Shown: positions 1-7,988 of the stretch, piece by piece
How the letters are laid out: the number at the start of each line of letters is the position of its first letter
Position numbering within the stretch: position 1 is the first letter of the stretch
From: Arcticibacter eurypsychrophilus
Lineage (GTDB): Bacteria > Bacteroidota > Bacteroidia > Sphingobacteriales > Sphingobacteriaceae
DNA: 64,000 bases
Reading direction: 5' to 3'
NCBI RefSeq assembly: GCF_001730525.1
Contig: NZ_MDFN01000008.1
Location: 62,001-126,000, forward strand
Notes under the pieces: generated by a model
Told to the model about the DNA's origin: nothing
Database searches by the model: none
The model's input: only the letters and a program-made list of their open reading frames with translations
Translations under genes and position numbers: made by a program

Positions 1-547
1 AACTTACTTCAAGGGTATATGTACCAGCTGGTACATTAAATTGGTAGGTACCGTCAACGCTGCTCTGCATTGCCTTGTTCAGTTCCCGGATCCGGATGTT
101 TGCTCCAGGAAGCGCTTCGCCTTTATTATCTACTATTTTGCCCGCAATGCGACCGGGCTGTGGTTTTCTTGCATTTTTAACCTGTGGTTTGGTGTAATTG
201 ACAGCTACTGACTTATTGCTAACAGAGAAACTAAATCCAGATCGGTTCAAATCATTCAACACTGTTCCTAACGGCGTTTTGGTATAACGGATATTTTCCA
301 ATAACACTTTTTCAAGTGAATTATCATAGTAAAATTTATAGCCTGTCTGTTTACTGAGTTCTTTAAAAAGTGTGATTGCGTTTACTTTATTGATATATTG
401 AACACTAACCGGGTTAGAAATATTGCTATTGGCCTGGGCAAAAAGGGGCGTACCCAATAAAATGAAAATATATAAGAGATTAAATCTAACCGGTTTTTGA
501 TAACTTCTTTTTAATCTATTAGTTAGGATATGTATATAAAATTGCAT
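1..547 (-). CDS. TonB-dependent receptor, N-terminal part (cut by window edge)
   Basis: The open frame runs from an ATG at 547 to the window edge, giving 182 codons with no stop. It starts with a signal-like segment (hydrophobic residues about 22-36, ending FAQA). A secretin/TonB N-terminal (STN) domain follows, roughly residues 45-115. The visible C-terminal part looks like a carboxypeptidase-regulatory-like beta-sandwich (GKIVDNKGEALPGANIRI), which in SusC-type receptors precedes the plug. STN-bearing receptors usually signal to a FecR-type anti-sigma factor in the periplasm. The two genes upstream on the same strand encode exactly such a FecR and an ECF sigma factor, so this is very likely a transducing outer-membrane transporter. 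Plug and barrel lie outside the window, so the substrate cannot be inferred. Confidence 0.85.
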   Translation of the reverse strand, partial: MQFYIHILTNRLKRSYQKPVRFNLLYIFILLGTPLFAQANSNISNPVSVQYINKVNAITLFKELSKQTGYKFYYDNSLEKVLLENIRYTKTPLGTVLNDLNRSGFSFSVSNKSVAVNYTKPQVKNARKPQPGRIAGKIVDNKGEALPGANIRIRELNKAMQSSVDGTYQFNVPAGTYTLEVS

Positions 548-594
548 ATTTTAGAAAAATTTTTTACGATTTTTTGTATAAGATTTAATTTTTA

Positions 595-614
595 GTAGCG
601 GGTTTGCTACCCGC
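595..614. other. Hairpin with two alternative pairings between fecR and receptor gene
   Basis: GCGGGT (598-603) pairs with ACCCGC (609-614). GTAGC (595-599) can instead pair with GCTAC (606-610). The two foldings exclude each other. The sequence lies in the leader of the TonB receptor gene, 48 bases or more upstream of its ATG. No T-tract follows on the minus strand, so a simple terminator is unlikely. Confidence 0.4.
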
Positions 615-618
615 ATTT

Positions 619-650
619 AGAAAGTGCCGTTTTACCGAACGGCACTTTCT
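619..650. terminator. Strong hairpin between fecR and TonB receptor gene
   Basis: A perfect 13-bp stem (619-631 with 638-650) has a 6-base loop. On the plus strand it is followed by TTTT. On the minus strand, in which the flanking genes are read, it is followed by AAATGCGGG, so it is not a canonical terminator in that direction. It sits between the fecR stop and the receptor start and may act as an mRNA-stabilising or attenuating hairpin. Confidence 0.5.
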
Positions 651-673
651 TTTTGATCTAACCTTTAGTAGCG

Positions 674-1663
674 CTATTTCTTCATGAATGTGTATGTTAA
701 GCTGTCTGTTTTGGTGAATTTAAGTTTATGAATAAAAGAGAGGGAGCTAAGAATTTCATCGATGGTCTTGCCCTTAAAATCTCCATTTACTGTAAAATTT
801 TTGGTGCCAACATGATCGAATACGATGTTGACTTTATGCCATGAAGCTATCCTGTATACAGCTTCGCTAAAAGATGCCCTTTCGAATACAAGACCATTCT
901 CAACGGGATTGCCTGGCTTTGCATTAAATGTGCTTAATGTTTCTTTTCCGTCTATATATTCGTATGCGTTGCCAGGGGTAAGAAAAATAACAGAACGGGA
1001 TGAGTTTTTGTCTGTTGGGCGAATAGCGACCTTACCAGTATACAGGTTTACCTTCCCCCAGTGGTATACCGAATTATATTCAACCGTAAAAGAGGTGCCA
1101 AGAGCAGTAGTCTGCAATTCCCCGGACTCTACACTGAATGGTTTTTCCGGATTTTTGGTGACTTGAAAAAAGGCTTCTCCTACTTTAAGATACACCCTGC
1201 GTTCTTCTTTTCGGAAAGCTTTTGGATAACGGAAGACAGAACCGGAAGAAACGGTTACTATGGAACTATCAGGAAGAATCACCTTCAATGTTTTTCCTAT
1301 TTCCGCCTCTACTGTAATAAAGGTTTTGGTATCTTGTATGAAACTGTAATACTGGAAACCTTTTGCACCGGCAAAAAGAAAGAGTACAGCTGCTACACTG
1401 GCGGCGATTTTATAAATCACCCTTTGCGGCCTTTTTTTGCCAGGAATGATTTTGGCGGTAAGATTCTGTTTTATGGAAGCTAAGGATTGTTCAATATCAT
1501 CAGGAACATCCAATGCTTGGGATACCTCCAGTTCTGTTTCATCGTTAAGCAGCGATAGATGTGCTCCACTTGCTGTCATTTCCCAAAACTCATGTTCCTC
1601 TGAAGGACTTAGCGTTCTGTCTGCGAATTTTTTTAAAAGTTCTTTTTTCCTATGCTGATCCAT
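674..1663 (-). CDS. FecR-family anti-sigma factor
   Basis: 329 residues. A cytoplasmic N-terminal segment (1-80) should hold the sigma factor. One membrane helix follows at about 82-103, then a periplasmic FecR domain (about 120-215: sheet-rich, VTVSSGSVFRYPKAF, GEAFFQVTK) and a C-terminal DUF4974/STN-like domain (about 258-329). This architecture is standard for Bacteroidota FecR proteins, which pass a signal from an outer-membrane receptor to an ECF sigma factor. The gene lies 119 bases downstream of the sigma gene and 126 bases upstream of an STN-containing TonB receptor on the same strand, so the three form a sigma/anti-sigma/receptor cassette. The ATG at 1663 is well placed. The signal molecule is unknown. 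Confidence 0.93.
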   Translation of the reverse strand: MDQHRKKELLKKFADRTLSPSEEHEFWEMTASGAHLSLLNDETELEVSQALDVPDDIEQSLASIKQNLTAKIIPGKKRPQRVIYKIAASVAAVLFLFAGAKGFQYYSFIQDTKTFITVEAEIGKTLKVILPDSSIVTVSSGSVFRYPKAFRKEERRVYLKVGEAFFQVTKNPEKPFSVESGELQTTALGTSFTVEYNSVYHWGKVNLYTGKVAIRPTDKNSSRSVIFLTPGNAYEYIDGKETLSTFNAKPGNPVENGLVFERASFSEAVYRIASWHKVNIVFDHVGTKNFTVNGDFKGKTIDEILSSLSFIHKLKFTKTDSLTYTFMKK

Positions 1664-1782
1664 TCTATATCCTTCACCGATTGCTTTTTTGACCGGTTAC
1701 ATTGATATATACAGTAAAAGCTAGGGGCAAGGGGGGCTTGATATGGAAATATTTTTTTTAAAGCCGTAACGGGAGCACTTGG

Positions 1783-2337
1783 CTATAAATATTCCCCTGA
1801 CTGATTAAGCACGGATAGCTTCCGCGTAGCTTTGCTGATATGGTCTTTTACGGTTTCTTTGCCTATAGAGAGCTGGGTGGCAATCTCGTCATAGGACAAT
1901 CCATGCACTCTTGACATTAAAAAAACCTTTCTTCTTTTTTCGGAAAGGATGGAGTGTGTTTTTTCAATTAACGAATTGATGTCCATGCGGGAATAAACGT
2001 CCTCACATTTAACTTCGCTATCATCCTTATTGCAGTAATCAGCATATGCGACCTCCTTTTTCTTTTCCTTAGCCAACTCCTGCAGCCAGTTATAAAAAAT
2101 ACTTCGGGCAATTTGATTTAGGTATTTTTTTACACCCTGTTCCTGATCTATATTATTGCGGTAATTCCATAAACGAATAAATGTATCCTGTACCAATTCC
2201 TCCGTAATTTCACGCGAATGGGTGTTTTGGTAGAAGTAAAGCCATATATTCCGGCTAAATAAATTAAAGACGAGCTCAAAGGCTTTTTCATCGCCTTCAA
2301 TAAATCTTTTTATGATATTTGTTTCTAAACTTTCCAT
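1783..2337 (-). CDS. ECF sigma-70 factor (FecI-like)
   Basis: 184 residues from the ATG at 2337. A longer frame begins at a TTG at 2361, but that TTG lies inside a good -7 promoter element, so the shorter start is preferred. Region 2 is at about residues 20-90 (FELVFNLFSRNIWLYFYQ, EELVQDTFIRLWNYR). Region 4 is at about 130-175, with the helix-turn-helix around YDEIATQLSIGKETVKDHI. This is the typical length and layout of a Bacteroidota ECF sigma factor that directs RNA polymerase to the promoter of a TonB receptor operon. The next gene downstream encodes the matching FecR anti-sigma factor. Target promoters cannot be named from this sequence. Confidence 0.93.
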   Translation of the reverse strand: MESLETNIIKRFIEGDEKAFELVFNLFSRNIWLYFYQNTHSREITEELVQDTFIRLWNYRNNIDQEQGVKKYLNQIARSIFYNWLQELAKEKKKEVAYADYCNKDDSEVKCEDVYSRMDINSLIEKTHSILSEKRRKVFLMSRVHGLSYDEIATQLSIGKETVKDHISKATRKLSVLNQSGEYL

Positions 2338-2358
2338 TGGATTGACAAGTAAGAGCTT

Positions 2359-2366
2359 CAAAGTTA
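2359..2366 (-). promoter_or_regulatory. -7 promoter element for the ECF sigma gene
   Basis: TAACTTTG on the minus strand matches the Bacteroidota primary sigma -7 consensus TAnnTTTG. It would start transcription near 2354, giving a leader of about 17 bases. No clear TTG lies at the usual 19-21 base spacing upstream. The box also explains why the apparent TTG start at 2361 is not used. Confidence 0.45.
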
Positions 2367-2426
2367 TTTATTATGGACCCAACCTATTTTATCTAAAAGT
2401 TATATATATGTTAACTTTTAGCATTG

Positions 2427-3800
2427 CTACGGTAGTCTGTTGATGTTTACCTGACCTGAATTTTTATCTATAGCCTCCCTTGAATCATAAAGTATTCGGG
2501 TGGGCACCTGATTTGTAAATGACTTAGCTTCTGCAGTGCCATTTATTCTTGAAAGGGCACTTTTTATGAGCGGATCGCTTAGGTCGCCAAAGGGGACAAG
2601 AGTTTCGCTGAACTCATTTGCAGGAATATCAGGGACTAAACCGGAAGGATAATCCCCTTCACTTTTACTATTGTACAGTTTGAAAATCATCGGTTCGATA
2701 CTCCAATTATTATTTTTCCCGGTGTTACCATCGCTAATTGTGAAAGAAGCCATATCCTTTCCAAGTGTAGTATTGCCAACCTGAACAACAGTGACATATG
2801 GCCTTAAACTTTTTATCAAAAATTCTGCTGCTGAGGCCGTGTGGGTTCCTGTAAGGATAAAAACCCTGCTTATGGGCAACCGCATCGCTTCCAGTTCCTG
2901 GAAGCTGAATGAATATCCTGGGGAAATTTTTGATATCGTTTTTTCAAAAGCTTCCCTGCGTGTTCCGGCATTCTTATTGCCTTTATACTCAACGAAAATG
3001 TCATCTTGGTTTACATTTGAAAGTACTGCGGCGAGTGCAGCACTCATGCCAATGTCCCCTCCGGGGTTATATCGAAGGTCTATGATCAGTTCAGTAGCGT
3101 TTGCGTTCTTAAAGAATGCGAAAGCGTCTTGCAAATCAAATTTTGACCGCCCTTCAAATGAATTATAAAAAAGATAGGCCGTTGGCTTCCCCCCATTTTT
3201 AAATACCTTGTAGAGGTACACCGGATTTTCAGAAATCAGAGTAGCACCGAGCGTAACAGTACTTTTTCCTTCAATGTCAAGGGTGATGCTACGTTTTGCG
3301 ATTGCTGATTCAACTAAATTTGCAATATTACTAGCTAATGGTTGTGTTCCATTGATGCTTTTTATGATGCTTCCCCGTTGAAGCCCGACGACCTGTGCCT
3401 GAGTACCTGGTACCACCAGCACCAAAGCTGTTTTTATCGTACTTGAACTTTCCTCATACACCACCAGATCAAAGCCGAAAGTATGAACGAGGGAGGGGTA
3501 ATAGCTTTCTCGATAAGATGGGTTCGTTAGCCTGGAAAACCGGTCATCTGTATTTTTAATGGATGAAAAAAAATCAAGTGGCTCCTGATCAAGATTAGAT
3601 TTAGAGGGAAGTGCATTATTCCAATAATAATAGACCTTCATGCTATCCATTACCCAGTTATTGATATATTGATTAGAGCCTGAGGGATAGTCGGGTTCAG
3701 TATTGTCTTTTTTGCAGGAGCTTTGTGTAAACGAAAATATCAGGATGAAGAGTAGCCAGGGAATGAAGAACTTTTTTGAAGTACATAGTCTATTCCACAT
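2427..3800 (-). CDS. S41-family (C-terminal processing-type) peptidase, lipoprotein
   Basis: 457 residues. The N-terminus has a lipoprotein signal ending FTQSSC (Cys29), so the protein is probably membrane-anchored. A PDZ-like segment lies at about 120-190 (GLQRGSIIKSINGTQP). The S41 protease domain covers about 205-420, with ELIIDLRYNPGGD, a candidate nucleophile Ser323 in HTASAAEF, and Lys348 in LGKDM as candidate general base. Bacteroidota encode many such tail-specific proteases; substrates are mostly unknown. The gene reads toward the ECF sigma gene with a gap of about 90 bases, but has its own promoter-like box, so co-regulation with the sigma cassette is possible rather than shown. Confidence 0.9.
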   Translation of the reverse strand: MWNRLCTSKKFFIPWLLFILIFSFTQSSCKKDNTEPDYPSGSNQYINNWVMDSMKVYYYWNNALPSKSNLDQEPLDFFSSIKNTDDRFSRLTNPSYRESYYPSLVHTFGFDLVVYEESSSTIKTALVLVVPGTQAQVVGLQRGSIIKSINGTQPLASNIANLVESAIAKRSITLDIEGKSTVTLGATLISENPVYLYKVFKNGGKPTAYLFYNSFEGRSKFDLQDAFAFFKNANATELIIDLRYNPGGDIGMSAALAAVLSNVNQDDIFVEYKGNKNAGTRREAFEKTISKISPGYSFSFQELEAMRLPISRVFILTGTHTASAAEFLIKSLRPYVTVVQVGNTTLGKDMASFTISDGNTGKNNNWSIEPMIFKLYNSKSEGDYPSGLVPDIPANEFSETLVPFGDLSDPLIKSALSRINGTAEAKSFTNQVPTRILYDSREAIDKNSGQVNINRLP

Positions 3801-3828
3801 GATGCTTACTTTAGGTAATTATTGCATG

Positions 3829-3836
3829 CAAAATTA
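3829..3836 (-). promoter_or_regulatory. -7 promoter element for the S41 peptidase gene
   Basis: TAATTTTG on the minus strand is an exact TAnnTTTG match. It lies 28 bases upstream of the ATG at 3800. A TTG at -33 is not evident. Confidence 0.45.
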
Positions 3837-3883
3837 GGCGGCTAATGTTAATATATGATTAAGTTTTATAGAGAATAACGTGT

Positions 3884-3924
3884 CTTTAAAAAAAGAAAAC
3901 CCTCTCTATGAAATAGAAAGGGTT
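3884..3924 (-). terminator. Rho-independent terminator of tRNA-Val
   Basis: A 12-bp stem with one G-T wobble (3898-3909 with 3913-3924) has a 3-base loop. On the minus strand it is followed by a T-rich tail (TTCTTTTTTT). It begins 2 bases after the tRNA 3' end. Confidence 0.85.
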
Positions 3925-3926
3925 TG

Positions 3927-4001
3927 TGGAGGCTACTGGGTTCGAACCAGTGACCCTCTGCTTGTAAGGCAGATGCTCTGAACCAGCTGAGCTAAGCCTC
4001 C
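3927..4001 (-). tRNA. tRNA-Val (anticodon TAC)
   Basis: 75 bases fold into a full cloverleaf on the minus strand. The acceptor stem is GGAGGCT with AGCCTCC, and the D-arm is GCTC/GAGC. The anticodon stem TCTGC/GCAGA encloses CTTACAA, so the anticodon is TAC, reading GTA and, by wobble, other GTN valine codons. The T-arm is ACTGG-TTCGAAC-CCAGT and the discriminator base is A. CCA is not encoded. A strong terminator follows directly. Confidence 0.97.
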
Positions 4002-4095
4002 TTGATCCCTAAACAGTGTTCCTGTTTGGGATTGCAAATATAGGCGCAGATTGTAAGATTACAAAATAAAATGCAAAATACCCTACCTCCCTGAT

Positions 4096-4605
4096 CTACA
4101 GATATTTGGTCAATTCAGGAGACAAAGGTTCGGTTTTTGATCTGAAACGATGGATCAATTTGCCGTTCTCATCGATTAAAAACTTCTCAAAGTTCCAGTT
4201 GATATCACCTGTAAAATCCGGATTTTCGGCAGTAGTCAAATATTTAAACAAGGCAATCTGATCGTCCCCTTTTACGCTTACCTTGTCACCTAATAGAAAA
4301 GTAACACCATAATTAGCTTTACAGAATTCTTTAATTAATTCATTGGAGCTCAACTCTTGTTTGAAATTATCGGCAGGGAAGCCAATAACAACTAGCTTGC
4401 CTTTATACTGCTTGGAAAGCTGCTCAAGCCCTGCATACTGCTTGGTAAATCCGCATTTGGATGCAGTGTTCACGATAAGGATTTTTTTACCCTTGTAAGC
4501 GCTTAAATCAATCTTATTGCCATCAATAGATTGTATTTTGAATTCGTACACAGACGCGGGAGGTGTCGCAAATAAAGCGACCAGGAGAAATGCTAAAATT
4601 TTCAT
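4096..4605 (-). CDS. Glutathione peroxidase-family thiol peroxidase
   Basis: 169 residues with an N-terminal hydrophobic segment (1-18) that suggests export. The thioredoxin-like fold carries the family signature VNTASKCGFTKQY, with Cys51 as peroxidatic residue (cysteine, not selenocysteine). The conserved WNFEKFLI with Trp137 and Asn138 is present. The usual FPCNQF motif is replaced by FPADNF, so its Cys is missing. Cys95 in EFCKANYGVTF could be the resolving cysteine, as in thioredoxin-dependent members. It likely reduces hydroperoxides using thioredoxin rather than glutathione (inference). It lies 30 bases downstream of nadE and is probably co-transcribed. Confidence 0.92.
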   Translation of the reverse strand: MKILAFLLVALFATPPASVYEFKIQSIDGNKIDLSAYKGKKILIVNTASKCGFTKQYAGLEQLSKQYKGKLVVIGFPADNFKQELSSNELIKEFCKANYGVTFLLGDKVSVKGDDQIALFKYLTTAENPDFTGDINWNFEKFLIDENGKLIHRFRSKTEPLSPELTKYL

Positions 4606-4635
4606 AGATGTTGTTTTTAGATGTTGATATTTAAA

Positions 4636-6279
4636 TTATGACAGATATTTCCCTACCAAGGGCATTCTTCTTCCCATTCCAAACGCTTTAGGTGATACTC
4701 TCAGTATAGGAGCCGTTTGATATCTTTTGAACTCTGCGGTGTTGACCATCTTTAAGACTTTTTTGACCATTTCGGGATCAAATCCTTGTGCAATAATAGC
4801 TTTAGAGCTTTTCTTTAATTCTATATATTGATAGAGTAAGGAATCCAGAACCTCATAATCAGGTAAGGAGTCGCTGTCCTTTTGTCCGGGTCTTAATTCT
4901 GCTGACGGTGGTTTGATGATACTATTATTAGGAATGATTTCTCTTTCCCTGTTGATGTAATTTGCAAGCGTAAACACCTGGGTTTTGTACACATCACCTA
5001 ATACCGATATCGCACCTGCCATATCGCCATAAAGGGTTCCGTATCCAACCGCGCACTCACTTTTATTTGAGGTATTCAATAAGATAAAGCCAAATTTATT
5101 TGAAAAGGCCATCACGACGATGGCGCGACAACGTGCCTGAATATTCTCTTCAGTGGTATTAAAAGGCAGACCTTTAAAGGCAGTTTCCAACATTCCCTCA
5201 AAAGCATCAGCCGCATCTTTAATCGCAATGATCTGATGTTTACAACCTAGATTCTTAACCAGGTCCATAGCATCTTTAACAGAATGGTCAGTAGAGTATT
5301 TAGAGGGCATCAACACGGCCATTACATTTTCGGGACCTAATGCTTCGGCTGCTAATGCACATACTACTGCTGAATCTATGCCTCCGGAGAGTCCTAATAC
5401 CGCTTTACTGAAGCCCGATTTATAGAAATAATCCCTGATTCCCAATATCAGGCCATGATGAATTTGTTCTATGTCTGGCAAGGGCTTATAGGCTATGGGA
5501 TCCAATCCGTTTATTTTTCCATTATTGAAATCATAGATCCTAAAATCTTCTTTAAAGTAGTTCATTTGATCAAGCAGGACTCCTTCCTTATCGAAGGCAA
5601 AGGAACCACCGTCAAAAATTATTTCTGTCTGTGCCCCTACCTGGTTAATGTATAACAGCGGAAGGTTATATTTTTTACAATTATCACTTAGTACCTTGAC
5701 CCGGTTATCGTCATGGACATAAGAAAATGGAGATGCTGCTATATTCAGCATGAGAGCTGGTTTTTGTTTAATCAGCTCGTCCATGGGTGACATCAGATAG
5801 AGCGGATTATCATTAATATTCCAGAGATCTTCGCAAATAGTTAATGCAATCGGGGTGCCTTTAACCTCAATACAATTGAAGTTACTCAGGCCTGGCTCAA
5901 AATATCGGTATTCATCAAAGACATCATAATTGGGTAATAGCGCTTTGTGTACCTGTTGTACAACTTTTCCATCCTGGATAACATATGCCGAATTGAAAAG
6001 GTCTTTACCTTCGTGGGCCGGGTTTTTTGAAGGAACACCAACTATACAGACAATATCGGTGCAAACCTCTGCTATTGTATTGATGGCTTCTTCGCAAAGA
6101 TCAATGAACTCAGTAAACTCCAGAAAATCTCGTGGTGGATAGCCGCATACTGCAAGCTCTGCAAAAACAACCAGGTCTGCTCCTTCCGCTTTTGCTTTAT
6201 TAATCGCCTGTATTATTTTAGAGGTATTGGATTCAAAATTCCCGATGTGGTAATTAAGTTGAGCTAGGGCTATCTTCAT
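4636..6279 (-). CDS. nadE: Glutamine-dependent NAD+ synthetase
   Basis: 547 residues. The N-terminal half (about 1-255) is a nitrilase-type glutaminase domain with a plausible catalytic triad: Glu41 (FAELAVCGYPPRD), Lys112 (HKALLPNYDVFDE) and Cys149 (TICEDLW). The C-terminal half is the ATP-dependent synthetase domain, with the P-loop SGGIDS at 298-303 and the NTSNKSE / GYGTLYGDMAG motifs. The enzyme amidates nicotinate adenine dinucleotide to NAD+ in the cytoplasm, using glutamine as ammonia source. It sits between a barrel protein gene (32 bases upstream) and a peroxidase gene (30 bases downstream) on the same strand. gldB is divergent nearby; nadE-gldB proximity is familiar in gliding Bacteroidota. 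Confidence 0.97.
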   Translation of the reverse strand: MKIALAQLNYHIGNFESNTSKIIQAINKAKAEGADLVVFAELAVCGYPPRDFLEFTEFIDLCEEAINTIAEVCTDIVCIVGVPSKNPAHEGKDLFNSAYVIQDGKVVQQVHKALLPNYDVFDEYRYFEPGLSNFNCIEVKGTPIALTICEDLWNINDNPLYLMSPMDELIKQKPALMLNIAASPFSYVHDDNRVKVLSDNCKKYNLPLLYINQVGAQTEIIFDGGSFAFDKEGVLLDQMNYFKEDFRIYDFNNGKINGLDPIAYKPLPDIEQIHHGLILGIRDYFYKSGFSKAVLGLSGGIDSAVVCALAAEALGPENVMAVLMPSKYSTDHSVKDAMDLVKNLGCKHQIIAIKDAADAFEGMLETAFKGLPFNTTEENIQARCRAIVVMAFSNKFGFILLNTSNKSECAVGYGTLYGDMAGAISVLGDVYKTQVFTLANYINREREIIPNNSIIKPPSAELRPGQKDSDSLPDYEVLDSLLYQYIELKKSSKAIIAQGFDPEMVKKVLKMVNTAEFKRYQTAPILRVSPKAFGMGRRMPLVGKYLS

Positions 6280-6311
6280 GAATGAATATTTTACTTAATG
6301 CTTAAATCTAG

Positions 6312-6932
6312 TTAAAAGAAAATGCCCAGAGTCAATGCCAGATAGGAATTTTTGATTTTAGTACCCTCATCGTTCATCGATGTAAATCCATTATTATAGG
6401 TAAGACCAGTCATTACATTTAAACTTTCATTTACTTTCCATTCCACACCTGCGCCTGCAATCATGCTTATGCGGAAGAAATTTATATTTGATGAGATATC
6501 CACATCCGTTCTTTTTGTAGTACCTACACCTTCGGAAATATCAGCCTTTGCACCAATTTTATATCCAGTACCTAAACCAAACTGGCCATAATATCGGCCT
6601 ATAGAGGTAGGCTGACTTTTCAACTTTAATGTTAAAGGAACTTCAATGTATTTTATTTTGTAGTTGGTAGAGGTTTGTTCTTCCATCGCCCTTCCATTAA
6701 TAGAGGTTATGGTAAATCCGGATGAAAAGTAGTAGTTGGAGGATAGTGCTAAATCTGCAAGTAAGCCATAAGAGACTCCTGCACGGGTACCGTCATTTAT
6801 TGATCCATCACCAGATAACCAACCTAAATTCGGAGAGACAGTAAAGCCGAGTTGCGTATTACTTCCTGATAGCTGAGCGGAGGCAACAAAAGGTGCAATA
6901 AAACATATAATTACAAGAAAAAGATTTTTCAT
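6312..6932 (-). CDS. Outer-membrane beta-barrel (PorT-like) protein
   Basis: 206 residues with a clear signal peptide (MKNLFLVIICFIAPFVASAQ). The rest is rich in alternating hydrophobic strands typical of the small barrel family PF13568 (PorT-like). It ends in YLALTLGIFF, with an aromatic terminal residue as expected for barrel insertion. No enzymatic motif is seen. It starts 21 bases from divergent gldB and is first in a likely operon with nadE and the peroxidase gene. Family members vary widely, so a specific role (secretion, adhesion, structural) cannot be assigned. Confidence 0.8.
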   Translation of the reverse strand: MKNLFLVIICFIAPFVASAQLSGSNTQLGFTVSPNLGWLSGDGSINDGTRAGVSYGLLADLALSSNYYFSSGFTITSINGRAMEEQTSTNYKIKYIEVPLTLKLKSQPTSIGRYYGQFGLGTGYKIGAKADISEGVGTTKRTDVDISSNINFFRISMIAGAGVEWKVNESLNVMTGLTYNNGFTSMNDEGTKIKNSYLALTLGIFF

Positions 6933-6953
6933 ATTTGCGTATCTGATTTAACT

Positions 6954-7985
6954 ATGAATTTTAAAAACACGCGTCAAATCTACTTGTTTTTTTTCATTGC
7001 ATTATTCTTATGTAATTGCCAGAATAAACAGGGGATTGATACCAGCCAGATTAAGCTGGATTTGAAAATTGAACGATTCGATCAGGAGCTAAGTGCTTTA
7101 AAAGCTTCCGATCTTACATCTGAAATACCACCATTAGAAAAAAAATACACTCCCTTTTATTCCGATTTTATAGAGGGAATGGTCAATGCAGGATCCAATT
7201 CTGATACCGGGTATTATGCTAACATGCGTCTTATACTTCAAAATAAAGATTTTAATGAACTGAAGACAGAAGTCTCCAGAACGTTTAAAGACATGAATCA
7301 GGAGGAAGAGGCTTTGACGAATGCTTTTAAAAGAGTAAAATATTTTTATCCTCAGAAAAAGATTCCGCAACTAATTTCTTTCTTTTCGGGGTTTGCTGTG
7401 CAGGTGCCAATAGGAGAAAATTATATAGGCATTGGTTTAGATATGTTTTTGGGTGCACAATCTAAGTTTTACCCTGCGTTGCGACCTGGTATTCCACAGT
7501 ATATATCCAGACGGTTTACACCGGAGAATATCACCCCAAGGGTTATGGAAACGTTTGTAAGGGAAGATTTATTTCCAGAGCCCAGATTGCAGCATAACTT
7601 GTTGGAGAGAATGATCTATAATGGAAAAGTTTTTTATTTCATGCAGACTATAATGCCTGATACTCCTGATTCGCTCCTGATTAACTACACTTCGGAACAA
7701 CAGCAATGGGCAGAAAAGTATGAGTCTGGGATATGGGGTTATTTTTTGGAAAACAATCTGCTTTATGAAAGTGATTACATGAAAATTCAGAAATTTTTAA
7801 CTGAAGCTCCCTTTACTCCGGGTATCGGAGATGGCAATCAATCGGCCCCTAAGCTAGCGTTGTATAGTGGTTGGCAGATAGTAAAATCATACATGGAAAG
7901 GAATCCAAAAATCAGTATTCCTGCTTTAATGAAGGATGAAGATTATCAGTCCATCTTAAACAAATCGCATTACAAGCCTAAATAA
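6954..7985 (+). CDS. gldB: Gliding motility lipoprotein GldB
   Basis: 343 residues with a lipoprotein signal ending FLCNC (Cys22). The N-terminal region contains LDLKIERFDQEL, characteristic of GldB. The middle contains GENYIGIGLDMFLG and RRFTPENITPRVM, which match the family and its distant resemblance to HEXXH-lacking zinc protease folds. GldB is required for gliding and chitin use in Flavobacterium, and its molecular role is unsettled. It is divergent from the barrel protein gene (21 bases between starts) and convergent with an unknown secreted protein gene, with only 3 bases between stops. It is the first of three separate gliding/T9SS loci in this window. Confidence 0.88.
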   Translation: MNFKNTRQIYLFFFIALFLCNCQNKQGIDTSQIKLDLKIERFDQELSALKASDLTSEIPPLEKKYTPFYSDFIEGMVNAGSNSDTGYYANMRLILQNKDFNELKTEVSRTFKDMNQEEEALTNAFKRVKYFYPQKKIPQLISFFSGFAVQVPIGENYIGIGLDMFLGAQSKFYPALRPGIPQYISRRFTPENITPRVMETFVREDLFPEPRLQHNLLERMIYNGKVFYFMQTIMPDTPDSLLINYTSEQQQWAEKYESGIWGYFLENNLLYESDYMKIQKFLTEAPFTPGIGDGNQSAPKLALYSGWQIVKSYMERNPKISIPALMKDEDYQSILNKSHYKPK

Positions 7986-7988
7986 GAT

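Noticed and set aside
1061-1483. 140-codon plus-strand frame opposite fecR
   Set aside because: It is fully antisense to a well-supported FecR gene and shows no family features.
2338-2361. TTG-initiated extension of the ECF sigma factor
   Set aside because: The TTG is part of an exact TAnnTTTG promoter box, so it should lie upstream of the transcription start.
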